From: Meridianimarinicoccus sp044221805
GTDB taxonomy: Bacteria; Pseudomonadota; Alphaproteobacteria; Rhodobacterales; Rhodobacteraceae
Length of the DNA stretch: 64,000 nucleotides
Assembly (NCBI GenBank): GCA_044221805.1
Contig: JBGAOK010000001.1
Coordinates: 62,001-126,000 of the forward strand
Direction of reading: 5' to 3'
Each line of letters opens with the position of its first letter. The first letter of the stretch is position 1. Shown in pieces: positions 33,495 through 43,215 of this stretch. Position numbers and translations under genes: made by a program. The notes below the pieces were generated by a model. That model saw only the letters and a program-made list of their open reading frames with translations. It ran no database searches and had not been told where the DNA came from.

Positions 33495-36332
33495 ATGACG
33501 AACTTCGACACGCTGTACCATGACCGGAACATATCGTCATGGGGCCTTCCGTCGCCATCCGCCCTTGTCCCCGGGGACGGGGAATTCCGGCGGTTGCTGC
33601 TGAAATGGACGGACCTGCAGGATCCGCCCGAGGCTCCTGCGCCGCCGATCCGGGTGGTGTGCAGCGACGTGCTGCGCCTCGATGCCATACAGAGGATCGA
33701 CCGCCCGACCTTCATCTTCGCGCGCCGGATCGAGCTTTCGGGCAAGGCGGCGCTGGCGATCGACCGGATCGGCCGGCCGGGCATGGATGTGGTCGTGGTC
33801 GCCCAGGAGATCGTTCGCGATGGCGTCCCGGTGGCTCTGGCCTGCGTGACCGTGGGCCCCGAGCCGGAGGCCGTCGCCGAAAGCGCGCTGCAGATCGAGA
33901 GCGGGTCGGCGGGCGCGCCCACGGTCTCGGCCTTCCGGCTGGCCGCCGATGGGACACTGGCGGCCGCCGTGCCCGCGCAGGCCTCGGCGGACCTGCTCTA
34001 TGACGGCGCACCGCTGGCGCTGCTGCTGAGCAGCCAGTTCCAGATCGCGAGCCTGATCTTCACCGAGGACCGGCCGCTGGCCTGCGCCCTGGCGGCGTGG
34101 GTGGGGACCCTGGCGGGCGGCTCGGGACGCTTCACCGATCTCGCCGCGCAGGCGCACGCCCTGCTGGGGCGGCTTGAAACCATGGGCAGCGTCGGCGAGG
34201 GCGTCACCCTCGTGCCACGGCTCGACCACACGCTCTATGCCCGGCAAGCCAAGGCGATGGTTGCGACCCTGCGCGACCGGACGGCCACCATGGAGAAACT
34301 GAAGGACACCCGCGAGGTCGACATCCGCTGGATCGACGACGTCAAGGCGACGCTCGCCGACAAGGGCAACGAAACGGAACTGGCCCGAGAACTCGAGCAT
34401 CTCGCCGAGGAAGCGTTCACTACCGCGTCCAGGGCCCGGACGATTGCGGCGGTGTCGGTGCGCGAGGAGGCAGAGGGACTGCCATATCTGCGCATCGATT
34501 TCGAGCGCGGGATCGAGAATTGGAAGAAGAAGGCCGAGTTCGAGGCCGCTCTGGCGATCGTCACCGGGCTGTTCAAGATTGCCCTTGAACTGCCCGCCGT
34601 CTTCGTGGCCGGCCCGCAGATCCTGGCGATGCCCGCGCTTGACACGGCCGCAAGCGTGCTTTCGTGGGTCAGCGACGCGGCCAAGTCACTCGCTACGACC
34701 AATTGGCCGTCCCTCTATGTGCCCCGGGACGGCAGCGGCGGGAAGATCGAGAGCATCAGCAAGGATGACCTGATCGTCGACATCAACGAAGGTTTCGACG
34801 CGAAGGCCGTCAAGACCGGCGAGCATCCCCCGGTCCGCGGCGAGCCGCGCCGATCTTCCGACGGCGACGACACGGGCAGCGGGTTCTCACGCAACGTGAA
34901 CGGCGCCGAGACCAAGCCCACGCGGGGCGGGGACAGGGGGCCGATGGTCCTTGCGGTGAATTCCGACGAGTGGTCGGATTCCGATCTACTGCTCGTGGAC
35001 TCACCCGGGAAGGAAGATCGGGACAGGATCGTCCTGGAAGGGCTGTCGAACGACCCCGACGAAGAGTTTGTCATCGTCAATCCCAGCAAGGAGGCGGCCG
35101 ACTACGCCACGGTCTACAAGATGCAGGTCAAGGAGCGGGCCGCGCGCAAGAAGAAGGCCGCGGCAGCACAGAAGGAACTCGTCGCGGCCGCCAAGAGCAT
35201 TGCCGGGTCGGCCAAGGGCATCTACGACGCGGCGATCCGGGTGATCGATGTCGCGGAACAGGCCGAACGGCTGGAAGCGGAAAGCGTCCAGATGCTGATG
35301 CGCGTTGACCTGGCGGTGGAAGGCTCGTTCGGCTCCATCGCCCCGCGGGGACTTGATGTGGTGACGGGCGGTGCTCAGGCCTGGGACGAACTGGCGGCCG
35401 AGATCCAGCGCTCGTTCGACAACATGGGAAACCTGCTGAACGAGATTGCCGGGGCGAAATCGTTCCAGTTCGCGATCCTCAGGCTGGTTCGCAAGGGGCG
35501 GGCCATGAGCGAGGCGCGTCTGGCCCTCGCCCGGGCCAATGCGGATCTTGCCGCGGCGCGCCTGCGTCGGCAGGCGGCGCAACGCTCGCTGGAGGTGTTC
35601 GAGACCCGGCTGAACAAGCTGGAGGACGCCACCAAGCGACGGGCAGCCATGGAAATGCTGGCCTTCGACCGCGTGCTCGACGCCAAGCGCGCGTCATGGC
35701 TGGCGATGGAGGCGTACCAGCGCGCCTTCTACTACTACACCCTGAGCCAGGGCGAACTCGACGACCGCGCCCCCCGGATCACCGAGCCGGTCCCGGAATT
35801 CGACCGGCGAGCGCGCCGCATGGGGGAAACCTGGGTGACCAGCGCGCGGCTGGCGTCCGCGCCGCAGGAGTTCAACCTGAGTTTCGAACTCCACGACGAT
35901 GACATGGAGACGCTCCTCACCGAGTCGAAGGGCGTCTTCACGTTCGACTATTCAGCGGACGATCCCTGGTTCAGCGCCTGGCACCGGATCCGGGTCAAGG
36001 AAGTGGAAGCCCGCATCGTGGGACTCGACCGCAAGGATTCGGTGCTGATCGACGTTCAGACCTCGGGTACGTACGATGACCGGATGTCCGACGGATCGCT
36101 GGCGCGGTTCGTCTGCGATCCGTTCCGGATCAGTGTCGTTTATGACGCAGCGAGCGGCAAGGTGGTCACGCCCGGCAGGGTCGAGGATCGCGTTGCCAAG
36201 GATTTCTTCCAGCCGACGCCGTTCACCACCTGGCGGCTGACCATGCTCGATCAGCAGGGCAAACCGATCTCCTTTCCGGGCGCCCGCGGCATCGAGTTCG
36301 GCTTGAAGGGGGTCTGGAGCAGGTGCCTCTGA
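33495..36332 (+). CDS. Large coiled-coil protein with Tc toxin A-like C-terminus
   Basis: This 945-residue protein has several parts. An N-terminal beta-rich region (~1-230) is followed by helices and a hydrophobic stretch at ~348-395 (ALAIVTGLFKIALELPAVFV). An acidic, Ser/Gly-rich linker (~430-550) and a Lys/Ala/Glu coiled coil (~560-770) come next. The C-terminal domain (~793-945) begins FNLSFELHDDD and contains WHRIRVKEVEARIVG and TPFTTWRLTMLDQQG. That last domain resembles the end of Tc toxin TcA subunits, where the TcB-binding region follows a helical shaft (RRIKSVSVT..., LPFEG..., TW-L). No TcB/TcC gene is seen. ATG 33495 follows AAGGGAAGG, 25 bp after the pore-former gene. Likely a partner or targeting component; I do not know the family name. 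Confidence 0.55.
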   Translation: MTNFDTLYHDRNISSWGLPSPSALVPGDGEFRRLLLKWTDLQDPPEAPAPPIRVVCSDVLRLDAIQRIDRPTFIFARRIELSGKAALAIDRIGRPGMDVVVVAQEIVRDGVPVALACVTVGPEPEAVAESALQIESGSAGAPTVSAFRLAADGTLAAAVPAQASADLLYDGAPLALLLSSQFQIASLIFTEDRPLACALAAWVGTLAGGSGRFTDLAAQAHALLGRLETMGSVGEGVTLVPRLDHTLYARQAKAMVATLRDRTATMEKLKDTREVDIRWIDDVKATLADKGNETELARELEHLAEEAFTTASRARTIAAVSVREEAEGLPYLRIDFERGIENWKKKAEFEAALAIVTGLFKIALELPAVFVAGPQILAMPALDTAASVLSWVSDAAKSLATTNWPSLYVPRDGSGGKIESISKDDLIVDINEGFDAKAVKTGEHPPVRGEPRRSSDGDDTGSGFSRNVNGAETKPTRGGDRGPMVLAVNSDEWSDSDLLLVDSPGKEDRDRIVLEGLSNDPDEEFVIVNPSKEAADYATVYKMQVKERAARKKKAAAAQKELVAAAKSIAGSAKGIYDAAIRVIDVAEQAERLEAESVQMLMRVDLAVEGSFGSIAPRGLDVVTGGAQAWDELAAEIQRSFDNMGNLLNEIAGAKSFQFAILRLVRKGRAMSEARLALARANADLAAARLRRQAAQRSLEVFETRLNKLEDATKRRAAMEMLAFDRVLDAKRASWLAMEAYQRAFYYYTLSQGELDDRAPRITEPVPEFDRRARRMGETWVTSARLASAPQEFNLSFELHDDDMETLLTESKGVFTFDYSADDPWFSAWHRIRVKEVEARIVGLDRKDSVLIDVQTSGTYDDRMSDGSLARFVCDPFRISVVYDAASGKVVTPGRVEDRVAKDFFQPTPFTTWRLTMLDQQGKPISFPGARGIEFGLKGVWSRCL

Positions 36333-36695
36333 GACCGACGTCACCTTGCGGCGGCCTTGTTGGGCGAGGCTGGTGGAGGATGCAGGATCCGGCACGCTCT
36401 GGAAGCGCAGTACAGCCTTGCTGGGCGGCGTTCCTGTGTCTGCCGGTCCAGCCGTGAGCGGGACCTGCCAGAGCCCCTGGGACGGCATGGGGCGGGTGCG
36501 AACCCCCGACCGACCGTTCTGCACAGGTCGATCCGCTCCGACAGGGTCGGGGCGTCCGCGATGCCATCGCCCGGGTCGCGCATCGTGCTGGGACACGGCC
36601 GGATACCGCGGTCAGTGGGCAGCTTTCCCGCTATCGGCGGTGACCGCGGAGAAGCCCGGGCGCTCTGCAGCGCCTTGAGTCCGGGACCGGACGGA
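36333..36695. other. 363-bp convergent spacer, no gene seen
   Basis: This separates the toxin-like block from the two-component operon. Open frames are GC artefacts. A segment on the minus strand around 36500-36560 has a tRNA-like T-arm string (GGGGGTTCG) and CGACC/GGTCG arms. The loop sizes are wrong and no cloverleaf forms. No clear terminator stem with a T run was found. Confidence 0.5.
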
Positions 36696-38051
36696 TCATC
36701 GATCCGGCGTGGACGGGCGCGCCGGGCCTTGGGGAATCCGGGGATGCATCGCCGGGAGGAGAAGGACCACGGCAAGTCCCTGCGGCTGGACGGGGGCGAG
36801 GTCGATGGTTCCGCCGTGGCGCCGGACAACCTCGCGGACGATGGACAGGCCCAGGCCGAAGCCACCCTGGGTGGTGGGCGCGCGGGACGGATCGCCCTTG
36901 ACGAAGGGCTCGAGAACACTGCCGCGCAGATCCTCGGGGATGCCCGGGCCGGTGTCGGAAACCTCGATCCGCACGGCGCCGTCGGGCAGGGCCGCCAGGG
37001 CGATGGTGACGGCGCCGCCGAACTTGGTGCCGTTGTCGACAAGGTTCGCCACCGCCCGGGCCAGCGCCCCGGACCGGCACAGGAACGTCAGCCGGTCGGG
37101 CCCGGCATAAGTGACCGGGAAGCCGACATCGGAGAAATCCGAACAGATCGTGCGCAGAAGGCTGGGAAGGTCGGTCTTGCGCGGGGGCTCGGTCTCGGTT
37201 TCGCTGCGCAGGTAGGTCAGGGTTTCGTCGATCATCCCGTTGATCGCAGTGATGTCGCGCATCAGGAGGGCCGCTGTCCGTTCAGGGACGGTCTGCTCGA
37301 CCCTGAGCTTCAGCCGGGTCAGGGGGGTGCGAAGATCGTGGCTCACGGCGCGCAGCATGGCGGTGCGCTCCTTCAGCATGCTGTGGATTTGCGCCCGCAT
37401 CTCGTTCAAGCGCCGCGCCAGCTGACGGATTTCCAGCGGCCCGGTCTCGGGGAAGATCTCGCCGCCCGGATCGGCGGTCTGCTGCGCCTGGGCGGCAGCG
37501 GCGAGCCGGGTCAGCGGATGGGTGAGCAGGCGGGCGGCGTGGATCGACAGGAGCGCGACCGGAAGAACGATGATCATCACCGACAGGAGAATGTTGACCA
37601 CATCGTCGTTCAGCCCCCGCACCGGCACGACCGCGGGCGCAAAGGCCAGAAACCCGGTTCTGACCTCGACCACGATCAGCGGACCGGGACCCGGGGCGGC
37701 GACCGCCCGGGCGCTGCGCCCGTGGATGGCGGACAGGGCATAGAGCAGCCGGTCCTGAAACGCCGAACCGGCCGGGCCGGGTTCCGCGTCAGGACCCGTC
37801 CACCGCACTTCGAGACCGGCCGCGCGCGTTGCCGCCAGCACGGCCTCGGACTGGGCGGGGGTGCCGGCGCGGTCGATCTGGTCGGCCACCAGGGCGATCT
37901 GGGCCGCGACGATCTCGGCCCGGGTCAGGTCGGTATCCTCGGGGAAGGGCGGTTCGGTCATCACCCCCAGAACCCCCACAAGGATGATGGGCAGCACCGC
38001 CAGCGTCACGATCTGCCGGCCGATCGGCCCCTGCAGGAACCGGGCCAGCAT
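36696..38051 (-). CDS. Sensor histidine kinase, EnvZ-like
   Basis: This 451-residue membrane kinase has two transmembrane helices (residues ~15-31 and ~155-176) around a periplasmic sensor of ~125 residues, then HAMP. The kinase core has the H box RAVSHDLRTPLTRLKLR (phospho-His near 238), N box ANLVDNGTKFG, G1 DTGPGIP and G2 GFGLGLSI. The N box has NGT where NAIKY-type residues are usual. ATG 38051 follows the regulator stop with a TGATG overlap; GTG 38054 is also possible. It is the last gene of the pump operon and presumably senses the pump's substrate or envelope stress. Confidence 0.93.
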   Translation of the reverse strand: MLARFLQGPIGRQIVTLAVLPIILVGVLGVMTEPPFPEDTDLTRAEIVAAQIALVADQIDRAGTPAQSEAVLAATRAAGLEVRWTGPDAEPGPAGSAFQDRLLYALSAIHGRSARAVAAPGPGPLIVVEVRTGFLAFAPAVVPVRGLNDDVVNILLSVMIIVLPVALLSIHAARLLTHPLTRLAAAAQAQQTADPGGEIFPETGPLEIRQLARRLNEMRAQIHSMLKERTAMLRAVSHDLRTPLTRLKLRVEQTVPERTAALLMRDITAINGMIDETLTYLRSETETEPPRKTDLPSLLRTICSDFSDVGFPVTYAGPDRLTFLCRSGALARAVANLVDNGTKFGGAVTIALAALPDGAVRIEVSDTGPGIPEDLRGSVLEPFVKGDPSRAPTTQGGFGLGLSIVREVVRRHGGTIDLAPVQPQGLAVVLLLPAMHPRIPQGPARPSTPDR

Positions 38052-38809
38052 CACAGGGCCTCGACATGGGGGGTGAAGATATAGCCGCCCATCCGGATTG
38101 TCTTGATCATGACCGGGGCCCGCTTGTTGGCTTCGATCTTCTGGCGGACCCGGCTGACATGGACGTCGACGCTGCGTTCCTCGGGTCCGGCAAGGCCCAC
38201 GTGGGTCAGGGCCAGAAGCTCGGCACGGGTCAGGATCCGCCGGGGATTGCGGCAGAACGCCAGCAGCACGTCGAACTCGGCCGAGGTCAGCGAGATCTCG
38301 GTGCCTTCCGGATCCAGCAGGCGTCGGGCAAGCGGGTCGACCCGCCAGCCGTCGAAACCCAGCACCGTCGGTTTCCGGCCGCCGCCGTCGCCAAAAGCCG
38401 AGCGGCGCAGCAGCGCCTTCACCCGGGCCACCAGCTCGCGCGAATTGAACGGCTTGGTGATGTAGTCGTCGGCCCCGACCTCTAGCCCGACGATGCGATC
38501 GACATCCTCGCCCAGCGAGGTGACCATGATGATCGGAGTGGACGACTGCGCCCGCAGGCGGCGGCAGATGCTGAGGCCGTCCTCGCCGGGCAGCAGGATG
38601 TCGAGCAGGATCAGATCGAAACCGGTCTGGGCCAGAAGCCGGTCCATCTCGACCGCCGAGCCGGCGACCGTCGCGGCGAAGCCCTGCTCTGACAGCAGGC
38701 TCGCCAGCATTGCCGCGATCTCGGGATCGTCCTCGACCAGAAGGATGCGGCTCGGGCTTGGCTCGGTCGGCATGGCGGTCCTGCTTGCGGTTCGGTCCTG
38801 CGCGATCAT
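38051..38809 (-). CDS. OmpR-family response regulator
   Basis: This 252-residue regulator has a receiver domain with the acidic pair VEDD, phospho-Asp70 in LILLDILLPGEDG, Thr in IIMVTSLG and Lys in YITKPFNSREL. A winged-helix DNA-binding domain follows (TSAEFDVLLAFCRNPRRILT ... VDVHVSRVRQKIE). OmpR-type proteins bind direct repeats about 10 bp apart. Such a repeat, GAATTGTTGA twice, lies upstream of the operon at 44109-44127. ATG 38809 overlaps the RND stop (ATGA), so the regulator is co-translated with the pump it likely controls. Confidence 0.95.
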   Translation of the reverse strand: MIAQDRTASRTAMPTEPSPSRILLVEDDPEIAAMLASLLSEQGFAATVAGSAVEMDRLLAQTGFDLILLDILLPGEDGLSICRRLRAQSSTPIIMVTSLGEDVDRIVGLEVGADDYITKPFNSRELVARVKALLRRSAFGDGGGRKPTVLGFDGWRVDPLARRLLDPEGTEISLTSAEFDVLLAFCRNPRRILTRAELLALTHVGLAGPEERSVDVHVSRVRQKIEANKRAPVMIKTIRMGGYIFTPHVEAL

Positions 38810-41800
38810 GGCATCCCTTGCGGCCCGGCGCAGCCTCGCTCGGCCGCCTTCGCGCGCTGCGGATCCGGACGGGGTCCGGTCATGGCGCGGGCGGTGTCGC
38901 CCCGGCTGGTCAGGAAGCGGCCGAACATTCGGCCGAGGACATGCCGGAGATCGTCAAGGCAGGTGAAGGCCGCCGGCACGAAGACAAGGCTCAGCACGGT
39001 CGACGCCAGCAAGCCGCCGATCACGGCAATGGCCATGGGCACACGGAAGGCGTCGCCATTCCCTGTCGCCAGCGCCGCGGGCAGCATGCCCGCAGTCATT
39101 GCCAGGGTCGTCATCACGATGGGCTGCGCGCGCTTGAGCCCGGCATCGATCAGCGCGTCCCGGCGCGGCACGCCGCGACCCGTCTCCTCGATGGCGAAGT
39201 CGACCAGCAGGATCGCGTTCTTGGTCACGACGGCGATCAGCATCAGGATGCCGATGATCACCGGCAGGCTGACCGGATGACCGGTGAGCAGCAATGCCGC
39301 CACCGCCCCGCCGATGCTCAGCGGCAGCGACAACAGGATCGTGACCGGCTGGAACAGGTCGGAATAGAGCAGGATCAGCACGATCAGAACCAGCATCAGC
39401 CCGATCCCCATGGTATAGAGGAAGGACGCGAACAGCTTGCCCATCTGCTCGGCATCGCCGGCCTCGGCCAGGGTCATGCCGGCGGGCAGGGTCCTGACCG
39501 CGTCCAGCGCCCGCACCGCGGCCAGGGCGGAGCCGAGATCGGCGCCCGGCGCAAGGTCGGCCTCGATCGGGATCCGGCGCTCGCCGTTCTGGCGCTCGAT
39601 GGCGGCCGGTCCGAAGCCGGCCGCGATGTCGGCGACCGAGGCCAGCGGCACCGCCGCCCCGCCGCTGCTGCGTAGCAGCAGGTTCTCCAGCGTCGCCACG
39701 TCCCGTCTCGCGCTGTCAGGCAGCAGCACCTTGATGTCGATCATCCGGGCATCGTCGGGGAACTTCGCCAGATTCTCGGACCGGTCGCCCATCGTGGCGA
39801 TGGCCAGCACGTTGGCGATCTCGGTCGGAGAGACCCCGAGCGCCGCCGCCTCGGCCCGGCGCGGCAGGATGCGCAATTCGGGCCGCACGACCGAAGCCCC
39901 GGACTGGACGTTGCGCAGCGCGGGCACCTCGGCGCGGATCGCGGTCTCGATCGCCTCGGCGGTGCGGGCCAGCGCGGCACCGTCGGCGCCGGTCAGGCTC
40001 AGCGCAAATTCGCGCCCCTCCATGCCGGCCGAGAAGCGCGCCTTCAGGTCGGGGATCCGGGCGAGGTCCGCCTGCACCTGCCGTTCGAAGCTGCGCTGGT
40101 CGACGGCCCGCCGGGCGGGCGGTACCAGAGCGACCGAGACGCTTCCGATCCGCGGATCGCCGCCGGTGCCGAGGCTGGCATAGACCGAGACCACCTCGGG
40201 CCGCGCCTTGAGTCTTTCGCCGACCTGCAGCAGCGTCGCTGCCGCCGCATCCAGCGTCACGCCGGGCGGCAGTTCGATGGTCAGTTGCGACCGTACCCCG
40301 TCCTCGTCAGGAAAGAACCCCGAGGGGAGCTGCTGGGCCATCCAGAGCGATGCGCCGAAAATCGCCAGACCGGCCGAGACGGTGGCAAGGCGCCAGTCGA
40401 GCGCCCGACCCAGCACCCGGGCGTACCACCGCAGCACGGGGCCGGGGCCGTCGTGGCCCCCGGGCCGGGCGTTGTCCTGCGCCCCGCCGGTCAGGAAATG
40501 CGCCGCCAGCATCGGCGTGATCAGCCGGGCAACCAGAAGCGAGAACACCACCGAGACCGCGATCGTCACCCCGAACTGCTTGAAGATCTGCCCGACCAGT
40601 CCGGTCATGAAGCTCACCGGCAGGAACACCGCCACGATGGTGGCCGAGGTCGCCACCACCGCCAGACCGATCTCGTCAGCGGCGTCGATGGCGGCGCGAT
40701 AGGGCGTCTTGCCCATCCGGATGTGGCGGATGATGTTCTCGATCTCGACGATCGCGTCATCGACCAGGACGCCCGTCACCAGCGTCACCGCCAGCAGGCT
40801 GACGTTGTTGAGCGAGAAGCCGAGCAGGCCCATGACCCAGAAGGTCGGCAGGATCGACAGCGGAATGGCAAGGGCGGCGATCAGCGTGGCGCGGAGATCG
40901 CGCAGGAACAAGAAGACGACGACGATGGCAAGGATCGCGCCTTCGACAAGGGTGTCCATGGTGGCGGCATAGGTCGCCTCCATCTCGGGCACGGCCGTGT
41001 CGATCAGCCGGATCGCCACGCCGTCCAGCTGGTCTTCCAGCCCGGCCAGAACCGCGGCGACCTCGGCGGCCACGGCCGGGGCCGAGAAGCCCGCGGCGGA
41101 GATCACGCTGAAGGCGACGACCGGCACGCCGTTCAGGAAGGCGACGCTGCGGGTCTCTGCCCGCCCGTCGGTCACCCAGGCCAGATCGCCCAGGGCGACC
41201 TGCTGGCCGGCCGGAAGGGTCAGCTCGAGAGCGGCGAGATCCGCGATGCTGCCCGGAGCCCCCAGCACCCGCAGCGCCTGTTCCTGTGTGCCGACCTCGC
41301 TGCGGCCGCTGGAGCGGTCGATCAGCGCCTTCGCCAGCAGATCGCTGACTTCGGCTACCGTGACGCCCAAGGCCTGAAGCCGCAGCGGGTCGATCTCGAC
41401 GCGGATTTCCCGGTCGGACCCGCCTTCCCGGCTGACCCGGGCCACGCCGGGAAGCGCGGTCAGCGCCCGGGTCACCCGGTCGTCGATCAGCCAGGACTGG
41501 TCCTGGGGCGACAGGTGCGGCGCGACGAGGGCATAGGTTGCAATCGGGCCGCCGGTCTCCTCGACCCGCTGGACCACCGGCTCGTCGGCGGCGGCGGGCA
41601 GGTCCGACCGGACACGGCCGACCGCGTCCCGCACATCATCCAGCGCCCGGTCCACCGGCACGGTCTCGGCGAAGTCGACCGTCGTCTCGGACCGGCCGTC
41701 CGAGATGGCGGAGCGCACCTTATCCACCCCCGGAAGGCTGGCCACTGCGTCTTCCACCAGCCGGGTGACTTGGGTTTCCATCTCCGACGGCGCGGCCCCC

Positions 41801-41961
41801 GGCAGGCTGACCGCCACCGATACCTGGGGGGTCCGGACCTCCGGCATGCTGGCAATGGGCAGCGCGCCGAAGGCCATCACCCCCAGCGCCGAAAGCGCCG
41901 CGAACAGCAGCAGCGGGGGCAGGGGGTTGCGGATCGACCAGGCCGAGATGTTGAGCGCCAT
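38806..41961 (-). CDS. RND efflux pump inner-membrane transporter
   Basis: This 1051-residue HAE1-type RND transporter has twelve predicted helices and two large periplasmic loops. It shows the family segments at the N-terminus (FAALSALGVMAFGALPIASMP), PGVDKVRS and LRDLRATLIAALAIPLSILP. TM4 contains TGVLVDDAIVEIENIIRH, the DD proton-relay pair. The C-half has VVTKNAILLVDF with the essential Lys. Proton-driven export of drugs or envelope molecules is the known role. The start is ATG 41961 (MALNISAW); longer upstream readings lie in the fusion-protein gene. No outer-membrane TolC-type gene is adjacent. Confidence 0.95.
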   Translation of the reverse strand: MALNISAWSIRNPLPPLLLFAALSALGVMAFGALPIASMPEVRTPQVSVAVSLPGAAPSEMETQVTRLVEDAVASLPGVDKVRSAISDGRSETTVDFAETVPVDRALDDVRDAVGRVRSDLPAAADEPVVQRVEETGGPIATYALVAPHLSPQDQSWLIDDRVTRALTALPGVARVSREGGSDREIRVEIDPLRLQALGVTVAEVSDLLAKALIDRSSGRSEVGTQEQALRVLGAPGSIADLAALELTLPAGQQVALGDLAWVTDGRAETRSVAFLNGVPVVAFSVISAAGFSAPAVAAEVAAVLAGLEDQLDGVAIRLIDTAVPEMEATYAATMDTLVEGAILAIVVVFLFLRDLRATLIAALAIPLSILPTFWVMGLLGFSLNNVSLLAVTLVTGVLVDDAIVEIENIIRHIRMGKTPYRAAIDAADEIGLAVVATSATIVAVFLPVSFMTGLVGQIFKQFGVTIAVSVVFSLLVARLITPMLAAHFLTGGAQDNARPGGHDGPGPVLRWYARVLGRALDWRLATVSAGLAIFGASLWMAQQLPSGFFPDEDGVRSQLTIELPPGVTLDAAAATLLQVGERLKARPEVVSVYASLGTGGDPRIGSVSVALVPPARRAVDQRSFERQVQADLARIPDLKARFSAGMEGREFALSLTGADGAALARTAEAIETAIRAEVPALRNVQSGASVVRPELRILPRRAEAAALGVSPTEIANVLAIATMGDRSENLAKFPDDARMIDIKVLLPDSARRDVATLENLLLRSSGGAAVPLASVADIAAGFGPAAIERQNGERRIPIEADLAPGADLGSALAAVRALDAVRTLPAGMTLAEAGDAEQMGKLFASFLYTMGIGLMLVLIVLILLYSDLFQPVTILLSLPLSIGGAVAALLLTGHPVSLPVIIGILMLIAVVTKNAILLVDFAIEETGRGVPRRDALIDAGLKRAQPIVMTTLAMTAGMLPAALATGNGDAFRVPMAIAVIGGLLASTVLSLVFVPAAFTCLDDLRHVLGRMFGRFLTSRGDTARAMTGPRPDPQRAKAAERGCAGPQGMP

Positions 41962-43205
41962 CAGCGGTCTCCGGCCCCTGTCGCGGGGTCCGGCGCGACC
42001 GGCGTGACCGGGCTGCCGTCGCGCAGGAAGCCCCCGGCCATGGCCACCACCACCTCGCCCGGCGCAAGACCCGAGACGATCTCGACACCGGTTGCGGTCA
42101 TCAACCCGGTCGTGACGGGCCGCACAGTGATGACGCCGTCGCGGACCACCTGGACCTGGGGTCCGGCGCTTCCCGCCAGAACCGCGGCGTGGGGAAGCAC
42201 GATCGCCTCGCGCCGGTCGGTCTCGAAGCTGGCCAAGGCGAAACTTCCCGGCTTCAGTCCCTCGCCCTTCAGGCTGATCCAGACCTGGCCGGTCCGGGTC
42301 ACCGGATCGAGCGCCGGCGAGACGAGGCGGACGCGCCCAGCGACGGGACGGTCCTCGCCCGCCACGCGCACCGTCACGTCCTGACCCGGGTGGATCGCGG
42401 TGAGCGCGGTTTCGATGACGCGGGCGTCCATCTCGACCTCGCCGTCCTTCATGATCCGGAACAGCGGCGCCCCGTCGGCTGCCGTCGTTTGCCCCGCCTT
42501 GGCGTCGCGCCCGGTGACGATCCCGGATGCGGTGGCGCGCAGTTCGATCTGGCCGAGCTGCCACAGGAGTTCGGCGCGCTCGGCCATGACACGCGCCTGT
42601 TCCGCCCTCGCCGCAGCCAGGGACTGCACCTGAGCCCGGGCTCGCGCCGCGGTGGTGGTTGCCGCCGTCTCGCGCTCGCCCAGCAGCTGGGCCGAGATGG
42701 TGCCTTTCGCCTGCAGGGCCAGGGCGCGCCTGAGGGCGACCCCGGCCTCGGCCGCGTCCGCGTCCGCTTCGGCCGCAAGGGCTTCGGCCTGCGCGGTGGC
42801 CGCCTCGGCCCGGGTCCGATCCGCCGCCTTCTGGGCCAGAAGTAGGTCCAGCCGCTGACTGTCCAAAACCGCCAGCAGCTGGCCTTCGGTCACGGATGCG
42901 CCGACATCGACCAGCACCTGTTCGATCCGCACGCCGATGACTTCGGCCGGGATCAGGACCTCCTCGCGGGGAACCAGGGTTCCAGCGGCGACGATCCGGC
43001 GCGAGATCGGTCCCGGCTGCGCCACCACCACCGTCACCGCCATGGGCGCTTCCGCCGGCGCCGGCAGTTCTGCGGGTTGGCCCGACGGAAACAGGCTGTG
43101 GCGGAACACATAGCCGGTTCCGCCAAGGACGATCGCCGCCATCAGCAGCCCGCGCCGAAGCCGGCGCAGCGCGGGCCGCGCGGATGCCTTTCGAGCCTCG
43201 CTCAT
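41961..43205 (-). CDS. RND periplasmic adaptor (membrane fusion protein)
   Basis: This 414-residue adaptor has an N-terminal signal-anchor helix (residues ~20-38) and a lipoyl half-motif PREEVLIPAEVIGVRIEQVL. A long Ala/Glu/Arg coiled-coil hairpin (~105-205), the second lipoyl half (ELRATASGIVTGRDAKAGQT), then beta-barrel and membrane-proximal domains follow. It bridges the RND pump to an outer-membrane channel. ATG 43205 (MSEARK) is chosen; a longer reading overlaps mipA. The stop overlaps the RND start (TGATG). Confidence 0.93.
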   Translation of the reverse strand: MSEARKASARPALRRLRRGLLMAAIVLGGTGYVFRHSLFPSGQPAELPAPAEAPMAVTVVVAQPGPISRRIVAAGTLVPREEVLIPAEVIGVRIEQVLVDVGASVTEGQLLAVLDSQRLDLLLAQKAADRTRAEAATAQAEALAAEADADAAEAGVALRRALALQAKGTISAQLLGERETAATTTAARARAQVQSLAAARAEQARVMAERAELLWQLGQIELRATASGIVTGRDAKAGQTTAADGAPLFRIMKDGEVEMDARVIETALTAIHPGQDVTVRVAGEDRPVAGRVRLVSPALDPVTRTGQVWISLKGEGLKPGSFALASFETDRREAIVLPHAAVLAGSAGPQVQVVRDGVITVRPVTTGLMTATGVEIVSGLAPGEVVVAMAGGFLRDGSPVTPVAPDPATGAGDR

Positions 43206-43215
43206 GATGCGGCGA

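Noticed and set aside
36490..36570. tRNA-like segment on the minus strand
   Set aside because: GGGGGTTCG and CGACC/GGTCG arms are present, but the anticodon loop would be 10 bases and the T and acceptor stems do not pair.
40285..42384. ~700-codon open frame opposite the RND transporter
   Set aside because: Low-complexity composition and no family features. The minus-strand RND gene explains the lack of stops.
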